Below are positions 8,806 through 17,595 of a stretch of 64,000 nucleotides of DNA, in pieces. Below the pieces are notes generated by a model. It searched no databases and was not told the DNA's origin. It saw only the letters and a program-made list of their open reading frames with translations. The stretch's first letter is position 1. Every line of letters starts with the position of its first letter. The translations under genes and the position numbers were made by a program. This DNA is from Ignavibacteriales bacterium (GTDB lineage Bacteria > Bacteroidota > Ignavibacteria > Ignavibacteriales > Ignavibacteriaceae): positions 3,162,001 to 3,226,000 of the forward strand of contig CP065001.1 of the NCBI GenBank assembly GCA_016700155.1, given 5' to 3'.

Positions 8806-9555
8806 ATGATGTATAAAGTTGTATTACTCCGTCATGGAGAAAGTTCATGGAATAAAGAAAACAGGTTCACCGGCTGGACAGATGTTGATCTTTCAGAAAA
8901 AGGAATCGGCGAAGCAAAAAAAGCTGCTGAAGTTTTAAAATCAGAAGGTTACACTTTTGACATAACTTATACTTCCGTATTAAAAAGAGCGATAAGAACT
9001 TTGTGGTTAACATTGGACGGAATGGATTTGATGTGGATTCCCGTAATCCGTAACTGGAGATTGAATGAAAGACATTACGGCGCATTGCAGGGATTAAACA
9101 AAGCTGAAACCGCAGAAAAATTTGGTGAAGACCAGGTAAAGATCTGGAGAAGAAGTTATGACACACCGCCGCCTGTATTAGAAAAAACTGATGAACGTTA
9201 TCCGGGAAAAGATAGAAGGTATGCGGATCTAAACGAAACTGAACTTCCTCTAACAGAATGTTTAAAAGATACAGTTGCCCGTTTCGTTCCTTACTGGGAA
9301 GGTACTATTGCGCCAATGGTAAAATCCGGGAAAAAAGTTTTGATAACCGCTCACGGTAACAGTTTAAGAGCTCTTGTAAAATATCTTGATAACATTCCTG
9401 ATTCAGAAATTGTTGAGTTAAATATTCCAACAGGTATTCCATTGGTTTATGAACTTGATGCAAACCTTAAACCAATAAAACATTATTATCTCGGTGACCA
9501 GGAGGAAATTGCAAAAGCAGCGGCGGCAGTTGCCAACCAGGGAAAAGCAAAATAA
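8806..9555 (+). CDS. gpmA: 2,3-bisphosphoglycerate-dependent phosphoglycerate mutase
   Basis: A 249-aa glycolytic and gluconeogenic enzyme interconverting 2- and 3-phosphoglycerate. The catalytic histidine lies in LLRHGESSWN near the N-terminus, and the NERHYGALQGLNKAETAEKFG stretch and AHGNSLRALVKYLDN carry the remaining phosphate-binding and catalytic residues. Length and sequence match the dimeric GpmA of proteobacteria closely, down to the VANQGKAK tail. A good ribosome site (AGGAGAA) lies just before the ATGATG start. It has its own promoter region after the efflux operon and is followed by a hairpin. Confidence 0.97.
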   Translation: MMYKVVLLRHGESSWNKENRFTGWTDVDLSEKGIGEAKKAAEVLKSEGYTFDITYTSVLKRAIRTLWLTLDGMDLMWIPVIRNWRLNERHYGALQGLNKAETAEKFGEDQVKIWRRSYDTPPPVLEKTDERYPGKDRRYADLNETELPLTECLKDTVARFVPYWEGTIAPMVKSGKKVLITAHGNSLRALVKYLDNIPDSEIVELNIPTGIPLVYELDANLKPIKHYYLGDQEEIAKAAAAVANQGKAK

Positions 9556-9561
9556 AATTTT

Positions 9562-9588
9562 AGCCCCGGTCATAAATAAATCGGGGCT
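9562..9588 (+). terminator. hairpin after gpmA
   Basis: AGCCCCGGT at 9562-9570 pairs with ATCGGGGCT at 9580-9588 (nine pairs including one G-U) around a nine-base loop. No long T-run follows on the plus strand, so termination may be partial or Rho-assisted. Confidence 0.6.
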
Positions 9589-9693
9589 TAATTGATGCAC
9601 TTGTCTCACACAAAATTAGCCTTGACTTTCAGAATCAAATTATCAATTTTTTCCCACCGTTTATTGAAAATAAATCTAAACCGGAGCCATTTA

Positions 9694-10752
9694 ATGGGTA
9701 AAAATACATCGATCTTTAAATACTCGCTTTCACTGGTGCTGTTGTTTGTTATTGCACTAAGTTCAATGTCTAATTCACAAACCGTTATTCGAAAATATGC
9801 CGGCGAGTTTATGGCAATCGGTGTTGGAAGCAGAGCTCTTGGAATGGGTGGTGCATTTACAGGAGTAGCAAATGATGTAACCGCTTCATACTATAATCCA
9901 TCAGGTCTGGCTAATTTGAATTATCCTCAAATATCTCTTATGCATGCTGAACAATTCGGTGACCTTGTAAATTATGATTACGTTGCACTTGGAATCCCTT
10001 TTAAAGAAGATATGAGTTTTGGACTTAGTATTATGCGCCTTGCTGTTGACGGAATTCCCGATACCAGGAACGCACTTGTTGACAGGAACGGCGACGGAAT
10101 TCTTGATATTAATGATGACGTACTTGACCGAAACCTGATAACAGAGTTCAGCAATCAGGACTATGCCATCTATCTGACTTTTGCAAAACGCCATACTTCT
10201 GATTTTTATTATGGCGCTAATGTAAAAATCATTAGCAGGAGTTTTGGGGATATCGCAAGTGCTTATGGAATTGGGTTTGATGTTGGCGCTCTATACTCAC
10301 CTTATAAAGACTTTTATGTTGGTGCAAATATTCAGGATGTTACAACAACACTTCTTGCCTGGGATACAGGGTTAAACGAATTAGTCTCACCCACAGCTAA
10401 AGTAGGTGCCTCTTATGTATTAGAATTTTGGGGAGGTAAATTTACACCGGCTTTGGATTTTGATATAAGATTCGAAAACAGAAGATATGCGTCACAGTTT
10501 AACATTGGTCCGGTTAGTTTTGATGCTCACGCTGGTTTTGAATATAACTTCCGAAACCTGATAGCTGTACGTGCCGGCTACAATGATGTTAAACAATTTA
10601 CTGTAGGTGCCGGTATTAAGCTGCCTAAATTAAATCTCGATTATTCATTTGCAAGATTTAGTGCATCAGAGATTGACCGGCTGCCGGACACACATAGAAT
10701 ATCTCTTATTCTTACACTTGAAGAACCAAAATTTTTACGGGCAGGATTATAG
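9694..10752 (+). CDS. PorV/PorQ-family outer-membrane protein
   Basis: A 352-aa beta-barrel protein. After a signal peptide ending near SMSNSQT it has the family hallmark GSRALGMGGAFTGVANDVTA followed by YYNPSGLANL, then alternating amphipathic strands to the C-terminus. In Bacteroidota, PorV and PorQ work in T9SS cargo handling at the outer membrane; this lineage has many PorV-like paralogues with unassigned roles. I chose the ATG at 9694 because GGAG lies seven bases before it; a start at 9592 would add an unlikely 34-residue extension. It does not sit in an obvious operon. Confidence 0.8.
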   Translation: MGKNTSIFKYSLSLVLLFVIALSSMSNSQTVIRKYAGEFMAIGVGSRALGMGGAFTGVANDVTASYYNPSGLANLNYPQISLMHAEQFGDLVNYDYVALGIPFKEDMSFGLSIMRLAVDGIPDTRNALVDRNGDGILDINDDVLDRNLITEFSNQDYAIYLTFAKRHTSDFYYGANVKIISRSFGDIASAYGIGFDVGALYSPYKDFYVGANIQDVTTTLLAWDTGLNELVSPTAKVGASYVLEFWGGKFTPALDFDIRFENRRYASQFNIGPVSFDAHAGFEYNFRNLIAVRAGYNDVKQFTVGAGIKLPKLNLDYSFARFSASEIDRLPDTHRISLILTLEEPKFLRAGL

Positions 10753-10765
10753 TCAGATTGTAAAC

Positions 10766-11167
10766 TTAATCTGATTTGCCCGATTCAAGTGCGTCGAGAA
10801 GAGTCTTTAAAAGGATTTGGTTCTCAACCGGTTTCGTCAGAAAGATATCCACTCCAGCTTCAAGAGCATTATCCATATCTCTTTTAAAAGCATGCGCGGT
10901 TAAACAAATAACCGGTATCTTTTCGTACTCTTTCCTTTTGCGCAATTCTCTTGTAAGTTCAAGCCCGTTCTTATTTCCCTTTAAGGAAATATCCATAAGT
11001 ATGATGTCAAACTTGTTCCTTTCGAGCTGAGCATAAAAAGATTGCTCTGAATCACAAATCTCAACATCAAATTTTCTTCCCAAAAACATTTCAAGAAACT
11101 TTTGATTCTCATAATCATCTTCGGTTATAAGAATTTTTGGTTTCATCCCCTGACTGTCATCTGCCAT
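10766..11167 (-). CDS. stand-alone response-regulator receiver protein (CheY-like)
   Basis: A 133-aa protein that is a receiver domain only. It has the acidic pocket E16-D17-D18, the phosphorylated aspartate D59 in LMDISL, the threonine T90 in CLTAH and the lysine K112 in TKPVE. There is no output domain, so it acts through protein contacts like CheY or Spo0F. AGGAG lies eight bases before the ATG. No kinase gene is adjacent; the one in this window (22695) has its own regulator. Confidence 0.92.
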   Translation of the reverse strand: MADDSQGMKPKILITEDDYENQKFLEMFLGRKFDVEICDSEQSFYAQLERNKFDIILMDISLKGNKNGLELTRELRKRKEYEKIPVICLTAHAFKRDMDNALEAGVDIFLTKPVENQILLKTLLDALESGKSD

Positions 11168-11450
11168 TAATCAAGCTCCTGAATTCGTTAATATTACATT
11201 ACTTCAGAAAACAATTATATACAGTTAAACAAGTATTACCGGTGTGATCCCTATGATGCTTTGGTTCTACTGCCTTATTTTTACACTAAACCGTTAGTGG
11301 TTTTTACACTGCTAATTTCAGGTTTATAAATCTAAAATTAACTTACTTAGTCTTTAACTATTAATCAATCGCTTATAAAAACTTTTAGTTTGCAACTATT
11401 GAATATTGCTACAGGTATATAATTGCATTGAAGATTGAATCAATACGAGC
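11168..11450. other. intergenic region upstream of the receiver gene
   Basis: No gene-like reading frame is seen. The region should hold the promoter of the receiver gene. A direct repeat TTTTTACACT at 11278-11287 and 11301-11310 flanks a small AACC...GGTT inverted segment and could be a regulatory site, but no partner protein is indicated. Confidence 0.4.
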
Positions 11451-11482
11451 ACAAAAAAAATCCGGTCAAAGTTTGACCGGAT
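11451..11482 (-). terminator. rho-independent terminator of the TlpA-like gene
   Basis: ATCCGGTCAAA (11460-11470) and TTTGACCGGAT (11472-11482) form a near-perfect inverted repeat. Read on the minus strand it is followed directly by a run of T residues (complement of 11453-11460), 22 bases beyond the stop of the minus-strand gene at 11505. Confidence 0.9.
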
Positions 11483-11504
11483 TTAAATACTAAAATTTTA
11501 TTAT

Positions 11505-12020
11505 CTACTTCTTGACTAACAGTTCTTTTATTTCTTCTTCATAAATATATTTTGGATATAAGCCAATGTGCCTGTTTGTTATATTTCCTTCTTTATCAAT
11601 TATAAAGGATGTCGGTATAGATTGAATTCCTCCATAGTCTTTAATCACTTTATCATCAAAGTATACTATAGGATAATTTATTCCATAATTTTTTATAAAC
11701 GGCTCTACTTCTTTTTTAGTCCTGTCCTGATCAACCGAAATTCCGATAACAACCAGATCATTTTTATATTTGTTCTGTAAATCGATCAGATCAGGAATCC
11801 CTTTTCTGCAGGGTCCGCACCAGGTTGCCCAAAAATCCAGGATCACAATCTTACCTTTGTATTCAGACAACTTAACTGTTTTTCCTGTTGTACTTTTTAA
11901 TGCAAAATCAGGGGCTTTGTTGCTTTCATTGCCTTCCTGATAAGCGGCATCATTTGATGTAAACGCCAGACTAAAAACCACTAACATCAACGAAACACTG
12001 AATAATATTTTTCTGCTCAT
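11505..12020 (-). CDS. TlpA/ResA-like thiol-disulfide oxidoreductase
   Basis: A 171-aa exported thioredoxin-fold protein. An N-terminal hydrophobic segment (about 4-20) is followed by the AhpC-TSA/Redoxin-type start APDFALKSTTGKTVKLSEYKG at about residue 36 and the redox motif WATWCGPCRKG with C68 and C71. The cis-proline region is at SIPTSF. ResA and TlpA reduce disulfides in the periplasm, often during cytochrome c maturation, though no cytochrome genes are near. An ATG with an upstream GGAG begins it, and it may be co-transcribed with the small membrane gene upstream. Confidence 0.92.
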   Translation of the reverse strand: MSRKILFSVSLMLVVFSLAFTSNDAAYQEGNESNKAPDFALKSTTGKTVKLSEYKGKIVILDFWATWCGPCRKGIPDLIDLQNKYKNDLVVIGISVDQDRTKKEVEPFIKNYGINYPIVYFDDKVIKDYGGIQSIPTSFIIDKEGNITNRHIGLYPKYIYEEEIKELLVKK

Positions 12021-12061
12021 TTATTCTCCTTTAAAAATTTATTAAGCTGAACCATCTATAC

Positions 12062-12283
12062 CTACTGCATCAATACTGGCGATTCACCATTATTGTAATT
12101 CGGAGGATAAGGTCCTTGTTCGGGTACATTCCGGGTATTGTTGATAATAAAAAAGATCAAAAGGATAATAAAAACAATAGCTGTTACTACTGTATTCTTA
12201 TACCTCGGATCGATCAAATGTTTTTTCTGAACAGGCTTTTTGCCTATTTGTCTTTCCTTAACTTTATTTTTGTTAGAGTTCAT
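12062..12283 (-). CDS. small single-pass membrane protein of unknown function
   Basis: A 73-aa protein with a basic N-terminal 28 residues rich in K, Q and R, one hydrophobic helix (about 32-47, TAIVFIILLIFFII), and a short proline- and asparagine-rich tail. A GAGAGAA ribosome site precedes the ATG. It ends 42 bases before the TlpA-like gene on the same strand, so the two probably form one transcript. I do not recognise a family. The high share of basic and hydrophobic residues is consistent with a true membrane protein rather than a chance frame. Confidence 0.55.
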   Translation of the reverse strand: MNSNKNKVKERQIGKKPVQKKHLIDPRYKNTVVTAIVFIILLIFFIINNTRNVPEQGPYPPNYNNGESPVLMQ

Positions 12284-12400
12284 AAAATTCTCTCAGTTGT
12301 TTGATGATTGTATTCATTTATAGTTTCACACTTTTGAAAATTATTTATCTCAATCTTTTCAATATCATTTAATTGTAAAAGACCAAAATAATACCCCGGA

Positions 12401-13906
12401 TTAAAATGTAATTTGAAAGTCGCCTTCAATTCTCACATCAAAAATGTGACTGTGATAAGATTTAAGTTCAACAAAAAGCCCGGTGTTTTTTATTTCATCA
12501 CAAGATCGTATATATTCGTCGTTACTTAGCAGATCAATTAATTTAATATCGTCTTTTTTGTGCTCTACGGAAAATTTTAAGCGGCATTGTGAAGTAGCTG
12601 CTGAGTAATTTACTGCTATAATCCGAAGTTCATTATTCAATTGCCAGCTCCAGACAAGAATATTTTCAAAAGAAAAATTGTCATTACTAGCCGGGAGTGC
12701 TTCCATCAGTTTCCATTCGCCGAATCTGAATACTTCTGAATTTATTATTGCTAGCAGTTTCCTGTAATATTTTTTTATTGATTCAGACTGCTTTTCAATT
12801 GGTTCCCTTCCGAGCTGAACCGGCAGTTTAACTTTCTTCCCTTCAAACTGTCCATCATGAAATAACTTCATCCCGGCAATGGTACTTATCACAGTAGCGG
12901 CAGCTAATGATTTTTGTTCGCCAAACTTACTTGAAGCGCGCGGTTCGTCATGGTTTTCTATAAATCTCATACATTTTTCCTGAAAAGACTTCTCTGCACG
13001 AAGATGAAGTTTTATTCCATTCAAATCACCGGATGAAAGTCTGTCCGTCAGGCGTTTATCATAAGTATAATCAAATCCCTGCTGTTGAAGTGTGTATTCA
13101 AGATCCCAATACGCTTCACCGAGAAATATATGATCAGGTTTTTGTTTTTTTACCTCGGTGATAGCTTCAGTCCAGAATTCAGTTTTTGGTTTTTGGATAC
13201 CTTGTCTTGAAAGAGCTCCAATCCAGGTGTTGTTAAAAGTATTATTCAATGGCAGCATTGCCATGTCACATCTTACGCCGTCGCACATTTCTGAGATTGA
13301 TTTAAGTGTTTCGATCATAAAGCTTCTTGCTGCCGAACTGAAATAATTAACCTGAATAGTATCTGTCCATGCAGGAAATAATGGATCTCTCGCATGCGCG
13401 AATATCTGACCGGAACCATTTGCCGGTATATAATATGTATGCGGATCTTTTTCAATTAAGTTGTCATCGCCCTGAAGAAAGACCTCCGGGTTACTTTTTA
13501 TTATTCCGGATGAGGCACCAAAATGGTTAGGAACGAAGTCCAGGAATAGTAAAATCCCTTTTTCATTAAGATTATTACGAAAGATTTTTAGAGCTTCAGA
13601 ACCTCCGAGTGAACTATTCACCATGTACTCATCAATTGAATAGGGAGAGCCAATTACATCGCTGTTCTTCCAATCAGGAAGACTATGATAGTAAGCTGAT
13701 ATAAGGTCTACCTGGAAACAACATTTATTTATGATATCGGTACAGGTTTTCCATGCACCCATTAGCCAGACGATATTTATTCCCTTCTGTTCAAGGTCAT
13801 CAAAAAATGTTTTTGGAATATCTGCAAGTGTTGCATTCTGCCCGAATTGATTAATCCATACCCGCGTGTTGATTTCATAAAGAACCGGATTTACAAGTCT
13901 CTTCAT
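12401..13906 (-). CDS. GH13 (alpha-amylase family) glycoside hydrolase
   Basis: A 501-aa enzyme without signal peptide, so cytoplasmic. The four GH13 regions are visible: LDFVPNH (D123), GVRCDMAML with the nucleophile D214, FLGEAYW with the acid/base E264, and ENHDEPR with the transition-state stabiliser D320. A C-terminal beta domain follows from about residue 410. The exact specificity within GH13 (alpha-glucosidase, maltogenic enzyme or transferase) cannot be told from these motifs. The gene stands alone; the large gap upstream should hold its promoter. Confidence 0.9.
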   Translation of the reverse strand: MKRLVNPVLYEINTRVWINQFGQNATLADIPKTFFDDLEQKGINIVWLMGAWKTCTDIINKCCFQVDLISAYYHSLPDWKNSDVIGSPYSIDEYMVNSSLGGSEALKIFRNNLNEKGILLFLDFVPNHFGASSGIIKSNPEVFLQGDDNLIEKDPHTYYIPANGSGQIFAHARDPLFPAWTDTIQVNYFSSAARSFMIETLKSISEMCDGVRCDMAMLPLNNTFNNTWIGALSRQGIQKPKTEFWTEAITEVKKQKPDHIFLGEAYWDLEYTLQQQGFDYTYDKRLTDRLSSGDLNGIKLHLRAEKSFQEKCMRFIENHDEPRASSKFGEQKSLAAATVISTIAGMKLFHDGQFEGKKVKLPVQLGREPIEKQSESIKKYYRKLLAIINSEVFRFGEWKLMEALPASNDNFSFENILVWSWQLNNELRIIAVNYSAATSQCRLKFSVEHKKDDIKLIDLLSNDEYIRSCDEIKNTGLFVELKSYHSHIFDVRIEGDFQITF

Positions 13907-14455
13907 AACTGTCTTTCAGACCGCAATGCGATCGCACTTTTTCTATAATACATAAAAGAAGAAAATATCTATACTTAAAATAACCTTAATAAAGTTTTGA
14001 TGCATAACCTGTAAGTAACTTTTACAATAATCATTACAAAATGTAACACAATCAGTAAATCTGTCCTTCCGGGTCAAAATTAAAAAAAATGATTTACAGC
14101 CTTTTTATCGAAAAATTTATTTTATAAATTAAACTGTGTTTTAACTCCTGATGTTTAAACACATCTGTAATTGGAAGTCACGCCAATCATAGCCGGTTAT
14201 TTGATTTTTTTTGCATAGTCCCTTCAGTTACTGTTATTTATACTTATATAACAGCTGTAAGGATATTTAAAAATAGTTCAGATAAATACCTCCACGGCAA
14301 AATTGTCTTCCATTTGAGATACTGTATTATCTGGTATAGTAATTGAAATAAAATCTACCTGATTGCTCTGTCGGGCTTTCATTGGTGTTAGGTAACATTT
14401 TATTGATAATTAAACTCACTTAATTTTTAATTAGTAAGAAACATTGAGGGAATTA
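13907..14455. other. divergent promoter region, about 550 bases
   Basis: No reading frame or RNA that I can support. It separates the minus-strand GH13 gene from the plus-strand motor-like operon and is AT-rich throughout. A perfect palindrome TGCGATCGCA lies at 13927-13936 near the GH13 start. The unusual length before the plus-strand operon leaves room for a long 5' leader or a small RNA, but I see no hairpin that argues for one. Confidence 0.4.
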
Positions 14456-15445
14456 ATGCAAAAAACAATCAGTCAGGAAAAATTGGATATTAATCCAGCT
14501 AAAGTTCAGGAGTTTAATTCAACTAACGGACTTGAAGAGGAACTTGATAATTTTACCCGCCAGGCGGTCCTGAATATTAGATTTGCTCTCATAATAAAAC
14601 CAGCAATCATTTCATTTATCGCCTTAATCATTTCATTCTTTCTGGATCTGTCATCAGTTCCGCTTTTAGGAAATGTAACAATTGACCTGACAAAAAACTT
14701 ATTCCCTGGATGGGAACCACCTACTGAAGCTATTGAACCTTTTAATTTTTGGTGGCTCCCGTTAGCGGTATATGCATTATTTGTTTTCTTAGCATTCCTT
14801 GCTTATAACAAATTACGACTGGAAATAGTTAGAACCCCTGCCTCGGAAACAATTGACAGAGTTATTAACTCCTACGCAAGTGTAATTGATAGTATCTCGA
14901 CTGCGCTGCCTTTGATTGGTGCAGCAATATTGCTAATCAGTATTAAACTTGGTGAGGAGGTATTCCTCGGTTTATCTGTACCATTTGAAGTGAAAGCTTT
15001 GATTGTATTAGCCCTCGGTAAACTATTTGAACCCGTTCTGGATCAGCTTGGTGTTGAGTTTCAGAACGTCGTTAATCACGTTAAGGATATAAAGGACAGA
15101 TATTTTTCAAAAATACAAATTGAGAACTCCAAGAGTCTTATTAAACAACTTAGCGGCGGATCAGTTGCAGGAAGCGGAGTACGAGTTCCTGAGATAACAG
15201 CTAAGGATCTTGAGCATTATAAAACCTTGCTCGAACAGACAAACCAGATAAGTGAGCAGATTTATAAAAACTTCAGTTCTGTAAACTACCTGCTTGAAAA
15301 AATTAATAATACCCAGAACATAAGCGCAGAAAAAATTGAACAATTAAAATCACTCGCAAATTCTATTTCACAGGCATCGGCTTCTTTAAGCGATGAAAAA
15401 ACAATAACCGGGTTAAAACATCTTGAATCTATTGTGAGGAAATAG
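14456..15445 (+). CDS. polytopic inner-membrane protein, GldL-like motor subunit candidate
   Basis: A 329-aa protein with four predicted membrane segments (about 45-64, 99-118, 148-166, 176-193) and a C-terminal half of about 135 residues with coiled-coil character. The last two helices form a hairpin ending FEPVLDQ; GldL of the T9SS motor also has a two-helix hairpin ending in FEPV, followed by a cytoplasmic coiled coil. The phrase STALPLIGAAILL also recalls MotA/TolQ/ExbB channels. The start is the ATG at 14456 because GAGGG lies five bases before it. It is eight bases from a GldM-like gene. Assignment is by pattern only. Confidence 0.55.
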   Translation: MQKTISQEKLDINPAKVQEFNSTNGLEEELDNFTRQAVLNIRFALIIKPAIISFIALIISFFLDLSSVPLLGNVTIDLTKNLFPGWEPPTEAIEPFNFWWLPLAVYALFVFLAFLAYNKLRLEIVRTPASETIDRVINSYASVIDSISTALPLIGAAILLISIKLGEEVFLGLSVPFEVKALIVLALGKLFEPVLDQLGVEFQNVVNHVKDIKDRYFSKIQIENSKSLIKQLSGGSVAGSGVRVPEITAKDLEHYKTLLEQTNQISEQIYKNFSSVNYLLEKINNTQNISAEKIEQLKSLANSISQASASLSDEKTITGLKHLESIVRK

Positions 15446-15453
15446 AAGTAATT

Positions 15454-16410
15454 ATGAACAAAAAAAATCATGACAGTAAATTTGTAATCTACCAGGTATT
15501 GTACATTTTCGTAATTACAGTACTTGCGTTGAAAGGTGCAGACCTGGATTTGCGAAGAGTGATTTCCAAAGAAGATGCAGTTGATAAATCTGTTCGGGAC
15601 TCACTCATAATGAAACTTGATTCTCTTTACGCATTAGGATTAACTCCCAAAATAGAAATTGATCCAAATGTTGTAGTTGAAAATGTAGTGCTTAAAGAAA
15701 AGATTGCTTCGCTGAACAGAGAAATGCAGGAACTGAATGAACGGGTTATTATTACACCGGAAGAAATCAAGCCGGAATTACCTGAAGAAAAAGTCGATGA
15801 ACAAACATTGCTTCAATCTCCCATTTCAATTGCACAAACGTTTATACAGCATACCTGGAACAAAGCCCGGAATACCGGCAATGTTCCGACTACAATTGTA
15901 GATCCGAAAAATCCGAATGTTCCTTTAGTAACCATACCACCCGGACAGGAAAAAACTTTTGATCTTACTGATCAGACAGAAGTGTTAATTAAATTCGGAA
16001 GTCAGCAGGACAGGATAAAAGTTGTTCCTAACCGTCCGCCGGAAATAAAGATTGAAAGAGTAACTACAAAAATGAACGCATCATCTATCTATGTACAAGA
16101 GCTGCAGAGGATAACCGCGTTCACAGTTACAATAATAGATGAGAGACCTGAACAATTAAAGGTTACTCATTCGGGATCGATCTCAGTAACAGGCCCGCAA
16201 AAAGACAGCAAGGGAAATCCGGTTTACTATGTTTCCCTTAATTTAGCCCCGACTGAAGCCAGATTTGAAGAGTGGTTAGACCGTAACAGCAGCCTTCGTG
16301 AATCCGACGGAAGGTATAAAACCAACTTCTTCTTCACAGTAGTGGATCAGCGATCAAAGGACAGAGTTCAGGTCGGTGATTCATTCTTCTTTACAGATTT
16401 TTCCAAATAA
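15454..16410 (+). CDS. single-pass membrane protein with large periplasmic part, GldM-like candidate
   Basis: A 318-aa protein. One N-terminal membrane helix at about 10-28 contains LYIFVITVLALK, which aligns with the conserved MYLVxxAMLALN helix of GldM. A charged helical or coiled-coil stretch (about 55-115) follows, then a proline-rich linker and beta-rich Ig-like segments to the C-terminus (for example NRPPEIKIERV and FTVTIIDERPEQLKV). GldM is longer (about 500 aa) with several such domains. With the upstream GldL-like gene this gives the stator/rotor arrangement of an ion-driven motor. Homology is inferred from architecture and one helix, so other families are possible. Confidence 0.55.
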   Translation: MNKKNHDSKFVIYQVLYIFVITVLALKGADLDLRRVISKEDAVDKSVRDSLIMKLDSLYALGLTPKIEIDPNVVVENVVLKEKIASLNREMQELNERVIITPEEIKPELPEEKVDEQTLLQSPISIAQTFIQHTWNKARNTGNVPTTIVDPKNPNVPLVTIPPGQEKTFDLTDQTEVLIKFGSQQDRIKVVPNRPPEIKIERVTTKMNASSIYVQELQRITAFTVTIIDERPEQLKVTHSGSISVTGPQKDSKGNPVYYVSLNLAPTEARFEEWLDRNSSLRESDGRYKTNFFFTVVDQRSKDRVQVGDSFFFTDFSK

Positions 16411-16430
16411 AGAATTCCGGATACACAGAA

Positions 16431-17564
16431 ATGAAAAAAATATTCTTATTACTAATTCTGTTTCTGATAATTGCTCCTGCAGTTGATGTTTATTCTCAGA
16501 CAGAAGATGAAGAACAAATTGTTTATTACCAGATGGAACCGCTGGACGACAGTTTATTCATTAAAATGCAGAATGAAATATTTATTGATCCTCCTGATCC
16601 AAAAGCAGAAATAATTGTTGACTTAAGGGATCCGAATAATCAAACTGTTTCTATCAAAGGAGCACTTTACCCGTTCCTCGCATTTACTCCGGAAACGCGT
16701 GCAAGAATTATCACTTATCCGTTTAAGATTAATCTTGTAGAAGATATTCATTATGGTTCGGTGTTTTCAAGAGTAATTGAAAAAATCCGGTTAAGTAAGG
16801 TAATTGCTCCACCGACTGCATCCCAGATTTCACCATCATTGCATTACGTTAATCCGTTCCTTCAATTATTCGGCGGTGAAAGACTTGGCATCCCAATTAA
16901 AAAAGATATTGGATTATCGATTGGTATAGGAACTCCGTACTCAGGTCCGCTTGAAACAAATATTGTTGAGGCAAATTTTCATATACTTGGATTTTTTGGT
17001 GGTGCTTTAAGCTCTGTTGATGCTATGACAGAAGTCAAGTCGACACAAAACCATAATAACCTTTACATATCTCAAGGTTATCAATTGGGATATGTTATCC
17101 CATTTGGAAATTTTTTCCAGGTAAGTTACATAGATATTTTTGGAAGTTATTCAGAGTCAAAACTTTCTACTTATCAGAAGTATGATACGCCTGACTATCA
17201 GGCAAGAATACTTACTGATTCATACCTTAATTGGGAGTTCAGGTATCCATTTAGTTTTATGGGTTCAACCCGATCTAAGGTTTATGCGGCTAGGTATTTG
17301 GGTGAACTGCATTTCGGTTTTACCGGAAGAGAACTATCACTTGCAGGAAGCACTTTCGATCTTCGATTTGATGCTATGACGAGTACTAAATACAGACCTG
17401 TTCAATATGTGATGGATATATTAATACAGAAGATTGCCGAGAGCTGGGGTTTCTCTGCTTTTGCTTTAGGTCCATCCGTAGTGTTCGGCAGAACAGATAG
17501 CGGTAAAATGGGAATCACATCTATCTTCGCAAACTTCAGACTTAAAGTAGGAACTTCACTTTAA
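16431..17564 (+). CDS. outer-membrane beta-barrel-like protein of the motor-like operon
   Basis: A 377-aa secreted protein. A clear signal peptide (LLILFLIIAPAVDVYSQ) is followed by an acidic segment of about 60 residues, then a basic and proline-containing region, and from about residue 155 many alternating hydrophobic strands with glycine turns (for example IGLSIGIGTPYSG and GYQLGYVIPFGNFFQV), ending FRLKVGTSL with a leucine at the very end rather than the usual phenylalanine. I do not recognise the family. It follows the GldM-like gene after 20 bases, so inner-membrane, periplasm-spanning and outer-membrane proteins are made from one transcript. Confidence 0.6.
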   Translation: MKKIFLLLILFLIIAPAVDVYSQTEDEEQIVYYQMEPLDDSLFIKMQNEIFIDPPDPKAEIIVDLRDPNNQTVSIKGALYPFLAFTPETRARIITYPFKINLVEDIHYGSVFSRVIEKIRLSKVIAPPTASQISPSLHYVNPFLQLFGGERLGIPIKKDIGLSIGIGTPYSGPLETNIVEANFHILGFFGGALSSVDAMTEVKSTQNHNNLYISQGYQLGYVIPFGNFFQVSYIDIFGSYSESKLSTYQKYDTPDYQARILTDSYLNWEFRYPFSFMGSTRSKVYAARYLGELHFGFTGRELSLAGSTFDLRFDAMTSTKYRPVQYVMDILIQKIAESWGFSAFALGPSVVFGRTDSGKMGITSIFANFRLKVGTSL

Positions 17565-17570
17565 TTTAGA

Positions 17571-17595
17571 CGGGAATGATTTTAAATCATTCCCG
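17571..17595. terminator. hairpin between convergent genes
   Basis: CGGGAATGATTT (17571-17582) and AAATCATTCCCG (17584-17595) form a perfect inverted repeat that overlaps the stop codon of the minus-strand TSUP gene. It lies between two convergent genes and could end transcripts from both sides, although neither side has a long T-run. Confidence 0.65.

Noticed and set aside
9592..9693. 34-residue N-terminal extension of the PorV/PorQ-like protein
   Set aside because: The extension has no signal-like character and an internal ATG with GGAG upstream starts a proper signal peptide.
13927..13936. Palindrome TGCGATCGCA upstream of the GH13 gene
   Set aside because: A single GC-type palindrome of this length occurs by chance and has no partner copy; no regulator is implied.
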